Shown here in pieces: positions 8,291-15,856 of a stretch of DNA of 64,000 nucleotides. Every line of letters begins with the position of its first letter. The first letter of the stretch is position 1. The DNA is from Dactylosporangium vinaceum (lineage in GTDB: Bacteria > Actinomycetota > Actinomycetes > Mycobacteriales > Micromonosporaceae): the NCBI RefSeq assembly GCF_019904175.1, contig NZ_CP061913.1, positions 682,001 to 746,000 on the forward strand, written 5' to 3'. The notes below the pieces were generated by a model, which made no database searches, was not told the origin of the DNA, and saw only the letters and a list, made by a program, of their open reading frames with translations. The translations under genes were made by a program, and so were the position numbers.

Positions 8291-8973
8291 GTGTGATCAA
8301 CGATGCTCTGGTGTGGTTCAACGATCCGCTCAACTGGACGAACCCCGACGGGGTCCTGGATCGGCTCACCGAGCACATCGAGATCTCCGCGGGCGCGGTC
8401 GTGCTCGGCTGCCTGGTGGCCTGGCCGCTCGGCATCCTGCTGGGGCGGCGCGGGGCCGCGTCGGGCGTCATCGTGCTGCTGTCCAACCTGACCCAGGCCG
8501 TGCCCGTCATCGCGCTGCTCACGATCCTCACCCTGACCCCGATCGGCCTGGGCAAGCCGGCCGTCATCATCGCGCTCGCGGTGTTCGCGCTGCCGGCGCT
8601 GCTGGCCAACGCCTACACCGGGATGCGCCAGATCGACCCGGAGGTGCGCGACGCGGCCAAGGGCGTCGGGATGACCTCGCTCCAGCGGCTCGTCCAGGTC
8701 GAGCTGCCGCTGGCGGTACCGTTCCTGGCCACCGGGCTGCGCATCGCCACCACCACCGTTGTCGCCACCGCCACGCTGGCCACGGCGGTCAACGGCGGCG
8801 GCCTCGGAATGATCATCTCGGCCGGCTTCGGGCTCGGTCCCGGCCACGGCGGCCAGATCCTCGCCGGCGCGATCCTGGTCGCCGGATTGGCCCTCATCAT
8901 CGACGGTGTGATGGCAATCATTGAGCGCAAGCTCACACCAAAAGTGCTTCGCCGGGCCGCCGGCCGCGTATGA
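8287..8973 (+). CDS. Osmoprotectant ABC transporter permease (OpuCD-like)
   Basis: This is the second membrane subunit, 228 residues, with about five or six helices and the coupling motif EVRDAAKGVGM followed by VELPLAVPFLATG. It is translationally coupled to the first permease (ATGA at 8287-8290), as expected for the two halves of a heterodimeric channel. An N-terminal amphipathic segment with several Trp and Asn precedes helix 1. The binding-protein gene follows after about 170 bases. Confidence 0.92.
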   Translation: MSVINDALVWFNDPLNWTNPDGVLDRLTEHIEISAGAVVLGCLVAWPLGILLGRRGAASGVIVLLSNLTQAVPVIALLTILTLTPIGLGKPAVIIALAVFALPALLANAYTGMRQIDPEVRDAAKGVGMTSLQRLVQVELPLAVPFLATGLRIATTTVVATATLATAVNGGGLGMIISAGFGLGPGHGGQILAGAILVAGLALIIDGVMAIIERKLTPKVLRRAAGRV

Positions 8974-9050
8974 CCACGATCGGGTGACGGGTCGTTACGA
9001 AAACGTGCCTGGTTGCGGTTGCCGATTTCGCATCATCAGAGTTGCCTATT

Positions 9051-9070
9051 TGGAAGCGGGCGGGCTTCCA
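9051..9070. promoter_or_regulatory. Hairpin or operator upstream of the binding-protein gene
   Basis: TGGAAGC and GCTTCCA form a perfect 7-bp inverted repeat with a 6-base centre in the 173-base gap between the second permease and the binding-protein gene. There is no U-tract after it, so an operator or an mRNA-stability stem is more likely than a terminator. The rest of the gap shows nothing else I can name. Confidence 0.3.
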
Positions 9071-9146
9071 TTGCCACATTAAGCGCCGCCCGTCGGACAC
9101 GCGGCCGGTCACAGTGATCGCGCCGGGACACGGAAGGCGGGCCATT

Positions 9147-10139
9147 TTGCGAACAGCCATACGCGCCTCGCTCGGAGTAGTCCTCGGTCTCGCCAGCATG
9201 GGCCTCGTGGCCTGCGGCGAGTCGGGCTCTTCGGGCACTGAGGCGCCGGCGAGCGTCAGCGGTGCGGGTTGCGCCCCGGTGGCCGGAGACAAGCTTGTCG
9301 TGCTCAACGACGACAAGAAGCTCCAGCTGGCGGACAACGTCATTCCGGCGATCAACACCAAGATCGCCGACCCGGCTCTCATCGCGGCGTTGGACAAGGT
9401 CTCCGGAGCACTCACGCCGGAGAAGCTGATCGCGCTCAACAAAGCGGTCGACGTGGACCGCAAGACGTCAAAGGTCGCGGCGGAGGAGTTCGCCAAGGCC
9501 GAGAACATCACCACCGGCCTGGAGAAGGGCAAGGGCGGCGCCATCAAGATCGGCGCGGCCGACTTCTCCGAGAGTGCCACCCTCGGCGCGCTCTACGAGA
9601 TCGCCCTCGACGCCGCGGGCTACGACGCCTCGGTGCAGACGATCGGTAAGCGCGAGGTCTACTACGGCCAGCTCACCAAGGGCGACATCCAGATCGTCCC
9701 GGAGTACGCGGCCACGCTCACCGAGTTCATCAACCAGGCGGTCAACGGCAAGGACGCCAAGACGCTCGCCTCGGGCGACGTCGACGCGACGGTGACTGCG
9801 CTGAAGGACATCGGCGGCAAGCAGGGTCTGTCCTTCGGCAAGGCATCCACGGCGACCGACGGCAACGCGTTCGCCGTGACCTCGGAGTTCGCCACCAAGT
9901 ACGGGGTGAAGACGCTCAGCGACTTCGCCACCAAGTGCTCCGGCCAGGCCACCGTCCTCGGCGGGCCGGCCGAGTGCCCGCAGCGCCCGTTCTGCCAGCC
10001 GGGCCTGCAGAACACGTACAAGATTCAGTTCGGCAAGGTGCTGAGCCTCGACGCCGGTGGCCCGCAGAGCAAGGACGCCCTCAAGAAGGGCACCGCCTCG
10101 CTCGCGCTGGTGTTCTCGTCCGACCCGTCACTGGGCTAG
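9147..10139 (+). CDS. Osmoprotectant-binding lipoprotein with permuted lobe order
   Basis: This is the extracellular substrate-binding protein of the importer. I choose TTG 9147, preceded by GGAAGG, because it gives a clean lipoprotein signal (basic start, hydrophobic core, lipobox ending GLVAC, Cys about residue 23). The segment that normally ends OpuCC/ProX proteins (VVLNDDKKLQ...VIPAIN...LNKAVDVD) stands here directly after the lipobox. The segment that normally begins the mature protein (IGAADFSES..., VPEYAATLTEF) follows, and the protein ends at LVFSSDPSLG, where the usual C-terminal region would continue. It is thus a circular permutation of the usual order. A hairpin terminator follows. 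Confidence 0.9.
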   Translation: MRTAIRASLGVVLGLASMGLVACGESGSSGTEAPASVSGAGCAPVAGDKLVVLNDDKKLQLADNVIPAINTKIADPALIAALDKVSGALTPEKLIALNKAVDVDRKTSKVAAEEFAKAENITTGLEKGKGGAIKIGAADFSESATLGALYEIALDAAGYDASVQTIGKREVYYGQLTKGDIQIVPEYAATLTEFINQAVNGKDAKTLASGDVDATVTALKDIGGKQGLSFGKASTATDGNAFAVTSEFATKYGVKTLSDFATKCSGQATVLGGPAECPQRPFCQPGLQNTYKIQFGKVLSLDAGGPQSKDALKKGTASLALVFSSDPSLG

Positions 10140-10150
10140 TTCGCCGGAGA

Positions 10151-10199
10151 TGTCCTCCCGGGCCGCTTCCTCGAGGCGGTACGGGAGGACATTTCGTTT
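10151..10199 (+). terminator. Rho-independent terminator after the osmoprotectant operon
   Basis: TGTCCTCCCG (10151-10160) pairs perfectly with CGGGAGGACA (10182-10191), with a nested CCGC/GCGG helix inside. The stem is followed by a T-rich run (TTTCGTTT). It lies 11 bases after the stop of the binding-protein gene. Confidence 0.8.
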
Positions 10200-10228
10200 G
10201 CGGGCAAAGGCGGGTAAGTTCTCTGCTC

Positions 10229-11920
10229 ATGCCGGCCGCTGAGACCACCGGGCCCCCCGGGGTGAAGCGGAGCACTCAGCTGCTCCAACTGCTCTTCTGG
10301 GGCGGGGTCGGGCTGGCCCCGCTGGCCGCTCTGCTGTTCCTCGTCGGCAGCGGTTTCGTTCTCCAGTTCGCGGCCGTCATCGGCCTGCTCGCCGTCGTCC
10401 TCATCGGCCTGTCGATCGCGCTGCGCCGCGAGGGCGAGACGGTCAAGGGCGAGGTCGAGGAGATGATGTACGAGGAGATCGACACGCTCCGTGAGAACGT
10501 CAGGGCCGACATCACCCACGCCGCCCGGCAGACCCACGGCCAGCTCATGGAGCGCATGGGCGTGCTCAACGAGACCGTCGACGCCCTGCGCAGCCAGGTC
10601 GAGATGATGCGCGGCCAGCTCGGGCAGCTCGAGCGGGCCGCCGCACAGCCGCCGCCGGCCCCGTCGCAGCAGGCCGCCGCGGCCGCCGTGCCGTTGCAGC
10701 GGTACACCGAGACGGTCCACGTCACCACGAAGACCACTGTCGTCGACCCCAGCGAGTCGCGCACCGGCACCGTGTACGGCGGCGGTCCCCGCCCCGAGCC
10801 GCGCGCCGACATCCCGCAGCAGCGCCGGCCCGACCGCTCGGAGCGCATCTCGGCCCGGCCCGAGATGCGGCCCGACGCGCACGACGAGCCCCGCCGCGCC
10901 CACCGCGACGAGCGGCCGCGCGAGCGGGACTGGCGCGACGAGCCCCGGCGGGAGGCACCCCGGCGCGACGAGCCGCGGCGTGAGGAGCCCCGGCGCGACG
11001 AGTCGTGGACCGAGCAGCTGCTGCGTGAGCGGATGGAGCGGGCCGAGAGCGGCGAGTGGCCCCAGGCACCCCGCCGCGGCGAGCGGCCCGAGCCCACCGA
11101 GCGGCGCGCCGGCGGGCGGCGGCGGGCCGACGACGACGACAGCGTGGCCGGCCTGCGCCAGACCGACCGCTGGGCCTCCGTGCACAGCGACGAGCGCGGC
11201 GGGCGCGAGCTGCGGATGGGTGAGCGGCGCTCGGCGATGCACGCCGACGAGACAGGCACCCATGTGAGCATCGAGGACCGCTGGGCGTCGGTGCGCCAGG
11301 AGGAGTACTACTCCGGCGAGACCCGCGCCGGCGGCCACCTGGCGAGCCCCGGCGAGCGGCGCATGGACCGGTCGGAAGAGCGGCACATGGACCGCTCGGG
11401 CGAGCGCCACCTGGATCGGACCGGCGAGCACCGGGGCGTCGGCCGTCGCCGGGCCGAGCCCGACGACCGCACCGACGAGCCGCTCGACGCCCGGTTCGAG
11501 GAGCGTTACAGCGCTGGCACCGAGAGCCCGCGCCGCTCGGAGGCCCGGCGGGAGCGCGAGCGCACCTGGGCCTCCGGCGAGCACGCCCGGGTCGAGGTGG
11601 GCCGGCGGCCGGAGGAGAGCTGGTCGCAGACCAGCTACGAGGAGGCCCGGCGCGACCAGACCGGCTCCACCCGCTGGTCCGAGGTGCGCGGCCCCGATCG
11701 CGCGCTCGGCGGCCCGCGACCGGCCCTGCCCGCCTCTCCGGCCGAGCCCGCTTCCCGGTGGACGGACGGCCCGGTCCGCGACGAGGAGCGGGTCGGGCGG
11801 CGGGCGCGGGTGGAGGACGACGACGAGTACGGGTGGAACGGCGCCCGCGACGACCGCCGCGGCGGCCGGGCACCCCGCCCGATCGTCGACTTCGAGGGCA
11901 ACGACGACCGCTGGCGCTAG
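10229..11920 (+). CDS. Membrane-anchored, highly charged Arg/Glu/Asp-rich coiled-coil protein
   Basis: The ATG at 10229 follows AAGGCGGG. Residues about 20-68 form two hydrophobic helices. Residues about 70-135 are a heptad-like helical region rich in Glu, Leu, Met and Gln, likely a coiled coil. The remaining 400 residues are low-complexity, with many Arg-Arg-Asp-Glu-Pro and Ser-Gly-Glu-Arg-His units (repeats around bases 10920-11010 and 11360-11440), probably disordered and cytoplasmic. No enzyme domain is visible. It stands alone between a terminator and the convergent nuoD-like gene. A scaffold or cell-envelope role is possible but unproven. Confidence 0.7.
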   Translation: MPAAETTGPPGVKRSTQLLQLLFWGGVGLAPLAALLFLVGSGFVLQFAAVIGLLAVVLIGLSIALRREGETVKGEVEEMMYEEIDTLRENVRADITHAARQTHGQLMERMGVLNETVDALRSQVEMMRGQLGQLERAAAQPPPAPSQQAAAAAVPLQRYTETVHVTTKTTVVDPSESRTGTVYGGGPRPEPRADIPQQRRPDRSERISARPEMRPDAHDEPRRAHRDERPRERDWRDEPRREAPRRDEPRREEPRRDESWTEQLLRERMERAESGEWPQAPRRGERPEPTERRAGGRRRADDDDSVAGLRQTDRWASVHSDERGGRELRMGERRSAMHADETGTHVSIEDRWASVRQEEYYSGETRAGGHLASPGERRMDRSEERHMDRSGERHLDRTGEHRGVGRRRAEPDDRTDEPLDARFEERYSAGTESPRRSEARRERERTWASGEHARVEVGRRPEESWSQTSYEEARRDQTGSTRWSEVRGPDRALGGPRPALPASPAEPASRWTDGPVRDEERVGRRARVEDDDEYGWNGARDDRRGGRAPRPIVDFEGNDDRWR

Positions 11921-11923
11921 CCC

Positions 11924-13060
11924 CTACTTGTCGATGTCGCCGACGACGAAGAACATCGAGCCGAGGATCGCGATGAGGTCGGGCACGAGCGTGCCCGGCA
12001 GCAGCGTGGAGAGCGCCTGGACGTTGGCGTAGGAGGCGGTGCGCAGCTTGAGCCGCCATGGGGTCTTCTCGCCGCGGGAGACCAGGTAGTAGCCGTTGAT
12101 GCCGAGCGGGTTCTCGGTCCAGGCGTAGGTGTGGCCCTCCGGGGCCTTCACCACCTTCGGCAGGCGCACGTTTACCGGGCCGCTGAGCTGGTCCACCCGG
12201 TCCAGGCACTGCTGGGCGAGGTCCAGGGAGACGTACACCTGGTCCAGGAGCACCTCGAACCGCGCGTGGCAGTCGCCGGCCGTGCGGGTCACGACCGGCA
12301 CCGACAGCTCGCCGTAGGCCAGGTACGGCTCGTCCCGGCGCAGGTCCAGGTCCAGCCCGGAGGCCCGCCCGACCGGCCCGGAGGCGCCGAACGCGGCGGC
12401 ATCGGCGGCGCTGAGCACGCCGACGCCGACCGTGCGGGCCAGGAAGATCTCGTTGCGCCGGATCAGGTTGTCCAGGTCGGGCAGGCGCCGGCGGACCTGG
12501 TCGATCGCGGCCCGGGCCCGGGTCGTCCAGCCGGCCGGGACCTCCTCCTTGAGGCCGCCGACCCGGTTGTACATGTAGTGCATCCGGCCGCCCGACGCCT
12601 CCTCGAGCACTGTCTGGATCGTCTCGCGTTCACGGAAGGCGTAGAAGACGGGCGTGATCGCGCCGATCTCGAGTGGGTACGAGCCCAGGAACATCAGGTG
12701 GTTGAGCACCCGGTTGAGCTCGGCCAGCGCGGTGCGCAGCCAGACCGCCCGCTCGGGGACCTCGATGCCCATGAGCCGCTCGACGGCGAGGACCACGCCG
12801 AGCTCGTTGCAGAACGCCGAGAGCCAGTCGTGCCGGTTGGCCAGCATGATGATCTGGCGGTAGTCGCGCACCTCGAAGAGCTTCTCGGCGCCGCGGTGCA
12901 TGTACCCGATGATCGGCTCGGCGCTGATGACGCGCTCGCCGTCCAGCACCAGCCGCAGGCGCAGCACGCCGTGGGTGGAGGGGTGCTGCGGGCCGATGTT
13001 GAGCACCATGTCGGCGGTGTCGAGACCGGCACCCGTGCCGACGGTGACCTCGGACGTCAT
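11924..13060 (-). CDS. Solitary NADH-quinone oxidoreductase subunit D (NuoD paralogue)
   Basis: The 378-residue product matches the 49-kDa subunit of respiratory complex I. It has the N-terminal [14 protein letters not shown] motif, the [12 protein letters not shown] segment near the quinone site, and the C-terminal region ending in [14 protein letters not shown]. No other nuo gene is nearby, so this is a stand-alone paralogue of the kind often seen in actinobacteria in addition to the 14-gene operon. Its role is unclear: a spare subunit or part of a modified complex. The start is ATG 13060. It converges on the charged coiled-coil gene with three bases between stops. Confidence 0.9.
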   Translation of the reverse strand: MTSEVTVGTGAGLDTADMVLNIGPQHPSTHGVLRLRLVLDGERVISAEPIIGYMHRGAEKLFEVRDYRQIIMLANRHDWLSAFCNELGVVLAVERLMGIEVPERAVWLRTALAELNRVLNHLMFLGSYPLEIGAITPVFYAFRERETIQTVLEEASGGRMHYMYNRVGGLKEEVPAGWTTRARAAIDQVRRRLPDLDNLIRRNEIFLARTVGVGVLSAADAAAFGASGPVGRASGLDLDLRRDEPYLAYGELSVPVVTRTAGDCHARFEVLLDQVYVSLDLAQQCLDRVDQLSGPVNVRLPKVVKAPEGHTYAWTENPLGINGYYLVSRGEKTPWRLKLRTASYANVQALSTLLPGTLVPDLIAILGSMFFVVGDIDK

Positions 13061-13099
13061 GGGGACCAGCCTAGAGGGCGGCGGCCCGCGGACCGCAGC

Positions 13100-13399
13100 C
13101 TAGAGGTCCTGCAGGATGCGCAGCGCTCTCGATACGTTGTGCATGGTGCCGGTGTCGGCCACGGCCACGCGCTCGACGAACCAGCGCTTGAGCGGCGACG
13201 ACAGCCGGTCGGGCATGACGACGAGGTCGTCGAGCTCCACCGCCAGCGGCGAGTCGCGCAGCTCCTCGGCGTCGATCACCTCGGCCACGATGACGACGGG
13301 GACGTCGGTGCTGTTGAAGACGTCCGAACTGATGATCAGCCCGTACCGCTCACGGGCACCCTTGATGAGCCAGACTTCACCGCGACGCACGGCGTCCAC
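13100..13399 (-). CDS. MazF/PemK-like toxin
   Basis: The 99-residue protein has the PemK/MazF fold signature: an N-terminal RGEVWLI strand, a GLIISSD segment, a VVIVAEV strand and a hydrophobic C-terminal helix. Members are mostly sequence-specific mRNA endonucleases, but this one is divergent and the activity is inferred. It starts inside the 3' end of the antitoxin-like gene (23-base overlap), the usual antitoxin-first order. The stop lies 39 bases from the nuoD-like start. Confidence 0.8.
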   Translation of the reverse strand: MDAVRRGEVWLIKGARERYGLIISSDVFNSTDVPVVIVAEVIDAEELRDSPLAVELDDLVVMPDRLSSPLKRWFVERVAVADTGTMHNVSRALRILQDL

Positions 13400-13634
13400 G
13401 GTATAGCTCGGCGTTGACGAGTGCGATCTCCTCCTCGTCGGTGAGCGCGGCGGCGTCGAGATCGATCTTGGCCCGGCGGACCGCCTCGGCGTGGGCGGTG
13501 AAGATCTCCCGCAGGGCCCGCTCCTGGGCGGCCCGGTCGATCCAGGCGCTGAGCGAAACCCCGTCGCGCTCGGCCCAGTGGCGGGCGTCGGTGATGGTCT
13601 GGTCCGAGAAGGACAGCGTCACTTTTGTCGTCAT
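13377..13634 (-). CDS. Ribbon-helix-helix-like antitoxin
   Basis: The ATG at 13634 gives an 85-residue protein with an N-terminal beta strand (KVTLSFSD) followed by two helices, as in Arc/MetJ-type antitoxin DNA-binding domains. An acidic, Ala/Glu-rich C-terminal half could wrap the toxin. The frame can extend to 13670 without added homology. It overlaps the toxin start by 23 bases. A perfect palindrome lies 20-38 bases upstream of the ATG and fits autoregulation. Confidence 0.75.
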   Translation of the reverse strand: MTTKVTLSFSDQTITDARHWAERDGVSLSAWIDRAAQERALREIFTAHAEAVRRAKIDLDAAALTDEEEIALVNAELYRGRRASR

Positions 13635-13653
13635 GGCTTCGAGTGTACGTCCA

Positions 13654-13672
13654 GTATGACCACGAGTCATAC
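13654..13672. promoter_or_regulatory. Candidate operator of the toxin-antitoxin pair
   Basis: GTATGAC (13654-13660) and GTCATAC (13666-13672) form a perfect 7-bp inverted repeat with a 5-base spacer, immediately upstream of the antitoxin start and overlapping the stop codon of the upstream methyltransferase gene. Ribbon-helix-helix antitoxins usually bind such short palindromes in their own promoters; binding here is inferred. Confidence 0.45.
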
Positions 13673-14578
13673 CCAGTGCATGACCCAGTGGTGTCCGCCC
13701 AGGCCCGCCGGGTCCGTGAGCTCGGCCGCGGCCGACGCCTGGGCCAGCCGCTTCAGGTAGCCGACGGGATCTGTGCCCGCCAGTGCCAGGGGCGGGCGGG
13801 TGCCGTCGACGCCCAGCAGCCGCAGGGCCTCACGCTGGGGCAACGTCTCGGAGCCGAGCGAGTCCAGGGCCACGGCGACGGTCAGGTCGCGCTCGCCGTC
13901 CGGGATCGGCTCGACCTGGTGGCCGCGCTGATATGCGCTCAGCGTGCCGAACAACGGGCGGTCGGCGGCGAAGTGGCCGTAGTCGACGGCGAGGGCCAGG
14001 CCGCGCTCGACGCTGCGCACGGCCGCCGCCCACGCCTCGTCGCGCGGCCGGCCGATCTCGGCCCGGGCCCCGGGCGGCGCGTCGTCGAGCGGCCACCAGC
14101 GCCGCAGCCACGCGTCGTCCGGCGGGTCCAGAGGGTCGTCGCTGCCGAGGTACCGGATAAGCCCGGTTTCGGATTTTTCGACTATGTCGACGGGCACGTT
14201 GTCCAGCCACTCGGTGGCGATCAGCAGGCCGGTGATGCCGCTCGGCAGCTGCGCGGTCCACTCGATAGTGGGCGGAAGATCACCCGGTCGGGGCGCCTTC
14301 TCGACAGCAGTTGCGCGGACCCGGCCGGCCGCGGGGCCCGGGAGCGCGGCCAGGACGGCGCTCAGCAGCTCGCCGCGCCCGGCCCCGACATCGACCAGGT
14401 CGAGGCGGCCGGGGTGCTCCAGCGCCTCGTCGATGCGCATGAGCAGCGTGGCGATCGCCCCGGCGAACAGCGGCGAGGCGTGCACGCTCGTGCGGAAGTG
14501 ATCCCGCGGCCGCTGCCTGATGAAGAAGCCCTCGGGGCCGTAGAGGGCCGTCTGCATGACGTCGCGCCACCGGGTCAC
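13667..14578 (-). CDS. SAM-dependent methyltransferase, MidA/DUF185 family
   Basis: Human and Dictyostelium MidA (NDUFAF7) methylates an arginine of complex I subunit NDUFS2, the NuoD homologue. The 303-residue protein begins MTRWRDVMQTALYGPEGFF, typical of the family, and has the SAM motif LVDVGAGRGEL and the acidic WLDNVP segment. I choose GTG 14578, which overlaps the upstream stop (GTGA). Only the toxin-antitoxin pair separates it from a solitary nuoD gene on the same strand, which makes a functional link attractive. That link is inference. Confidence 0.82.
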   Translation of the reverse strand: MTRWRDVMQTALYGPEGFFIRQRPRDHFRTSVHASPLFAGAIATLLMRIDEALEHPGRLDLVDVGAGRGELLSAVLAALPGPAAGRVRATAVEKAPRPGDLPPTIEWTAQLPSGITGLLIATEWLDNVPVDIVEKSETGLIRYLGSDDPLDPPDDAWLRRWWPLDDAPPGARAEIGRPRDEAWAAAVRSVERGLALAVDYGHFAADRPLFGTLSAYQRGHQVEPIPDGERDLTVAVALDSLGSETLPQREALRLLGVDGTRPPLALAGTDPVGYLKRLAQASAAAELTDPAGLGGHHWVMHWV

Positions 14579-15777
14579 AGGAAGGCTCGGCCCTCGCCGC
14601 GGTAGGTCGGGACGGTCTCCGCGATCCGGTCGCCCTGCACCAGGTGGACCTCGTTGACGTGCTCGCAGAGCTCGCCGGCCTTGGAGTGGCGGAAGTACAC
14701 CCGGTCGCCGACCCGCAGGCCGCGCGCACCCGGCCCGACGAGCGGTGTCTGCACCTCGCCGGCCCCCTCGGTGCCGATCAGCTTCAGGCCCTCCGGCAGC
14801 CAGGGCAGCGGCTGGCGGGTCGGCGCCGTCTCGCCGGAGGCGATCCAGCCGCCGCCGAGCGTTGTCGCGGTGTCCGCGTTGGGGCGGCGCACGACCGACA
14901 TCGCGAAGAACGCGGCGGGCTGCGGGCGCCAGTTCCGGTAGCCGTCGAAGAGCCACGGGCCGAAGAGCCCCGACCCCGCGGCCACCTCGGTGACGGCCGG
15001 GTCGGCGGCGGTCGCGGCCACGCTGCCCGTCCCGCCGCCGTTGACGAACTCGAGCTCGGCGTGGCGGCTCACCGCGGCGACGACCGCGGCCCGGCGGGCC
15101 AGCAGCTCCGGCATCGAGCGGGCCTGGATCGCCCGGATGAGCGCGCCCCGGACCGGGCGCCCGGGCGGGGCGTCACCCAATCCGGCGATCTGCGCCTCGT
15201 AGGACATCACGCCCACGACGCGGAACCCCGGCCGCGCGGCGATGGCGGCGGCCAGGTCACCTGCCTGCTTCGGGCTGTGCACGGGGGAGCGGCGCACGCC
15301 GATGTGGACCTTTGCCAGCGGGCGCCAGGAGGCGTCGAGGTCGATGCAGACCCGCACGGTGATCCCGTCCGTGCGCGGGACCAGGTCGAGCTGCTCGGGG
15401 CTGTCGACCATGATGGTGATCGCGGCGGCCAGCTTCTCATCGCTCGCCAGGCGGCGCAGCGCGGCGCGGTCGGCGGTGGGGTACGCGACGAGGATGTCGT
15501 CAGCGGTGCCGTGCTCCGCCAGCCAGACCGCCTCCGCCAGGGTGAACGCCATGATCCCGTGCCAGCCCGGCCGGGCCAGGGTGCGCTCGATCAGCGCGCG
15601 GACGCGGACCGACTTGCTCGGCACCCGCAGCGGCTTGCCGGCGGCCCGGGCGAGCAGGGCGCCGCTGTTGGCGTCGAAGGCGTCGAGGTCCACGATCGCG
15701 AACGGCGGATCGAGGTCGGCGGTGGCCCGGTTGTAGCGGGTCCACAGGGCGGAGCGTTCGCTTGACACGTTGGTCAC
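14575..15777 (-). CDS. PLP-dependent alanine racemase / D-threonine aldolase-like protein
   Basis: The 400-residue protein has the type III PLP-barrel layout: an N-terminal strand with a Lys-bearing segment (LRVPSKSVRVRAL, Lys about residue 48, likely PLP Schiff-base site), a barrel, and a C-terminal beta domain with GYRNWRP, GGGWIASGE and HVNEVHL. This matches the DSD1/D-threonine-aldolase-like subfamily rather than classical Alr. The substrate cannot be read from the sequence. The GTG start at 15777 follows GAAGG. It is coupled by GTGA to the MidA-like gene and diverges from the tmk fusion. Confidence 0.8.
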   Translation of the reverse strand: MTNVSSERSALWTRYNRATADLDPPFAIVDLDAFDANSGALLARAAGKPLRVPSKSVRVRALIERTLARPGWHGIMAFTLAEAVWLAEHGTADDILVAYPTADRAALRRLASDEKLAAAITIMVDSPEQLDLVPRTDGITVRVCIDLDASWRPLAKVHIGVRRSPVHSPKQAGDLAAAIAARPGFRVVGVMSYEAQIAGLGDAPPGRPVRGALIRAIQARSMPELLARRAAVVAAVSRHAELEFVNGGGTGSVAATAADPAVTEVAAGSGLFGPWLFDGYRNWRPQPAAFFAMSVVRRPNADTATTLGGGWIASGETAPTRQPLPWLPEGLKLIGTEGAGEVQTPLVGPGARGLRVGDRVYFRHSKAGELCEHVNEVHLVQGDRIAETVPTYRGEGRAFL

Positions 15778-15856
15778 CGTAACTGGCCTTCGATAAATGC
15801 GAAAGAACCTCGCGTCCGTCGTGGTGGTTCCGGAATTGTCGGGGGTGGCCTGTAGC

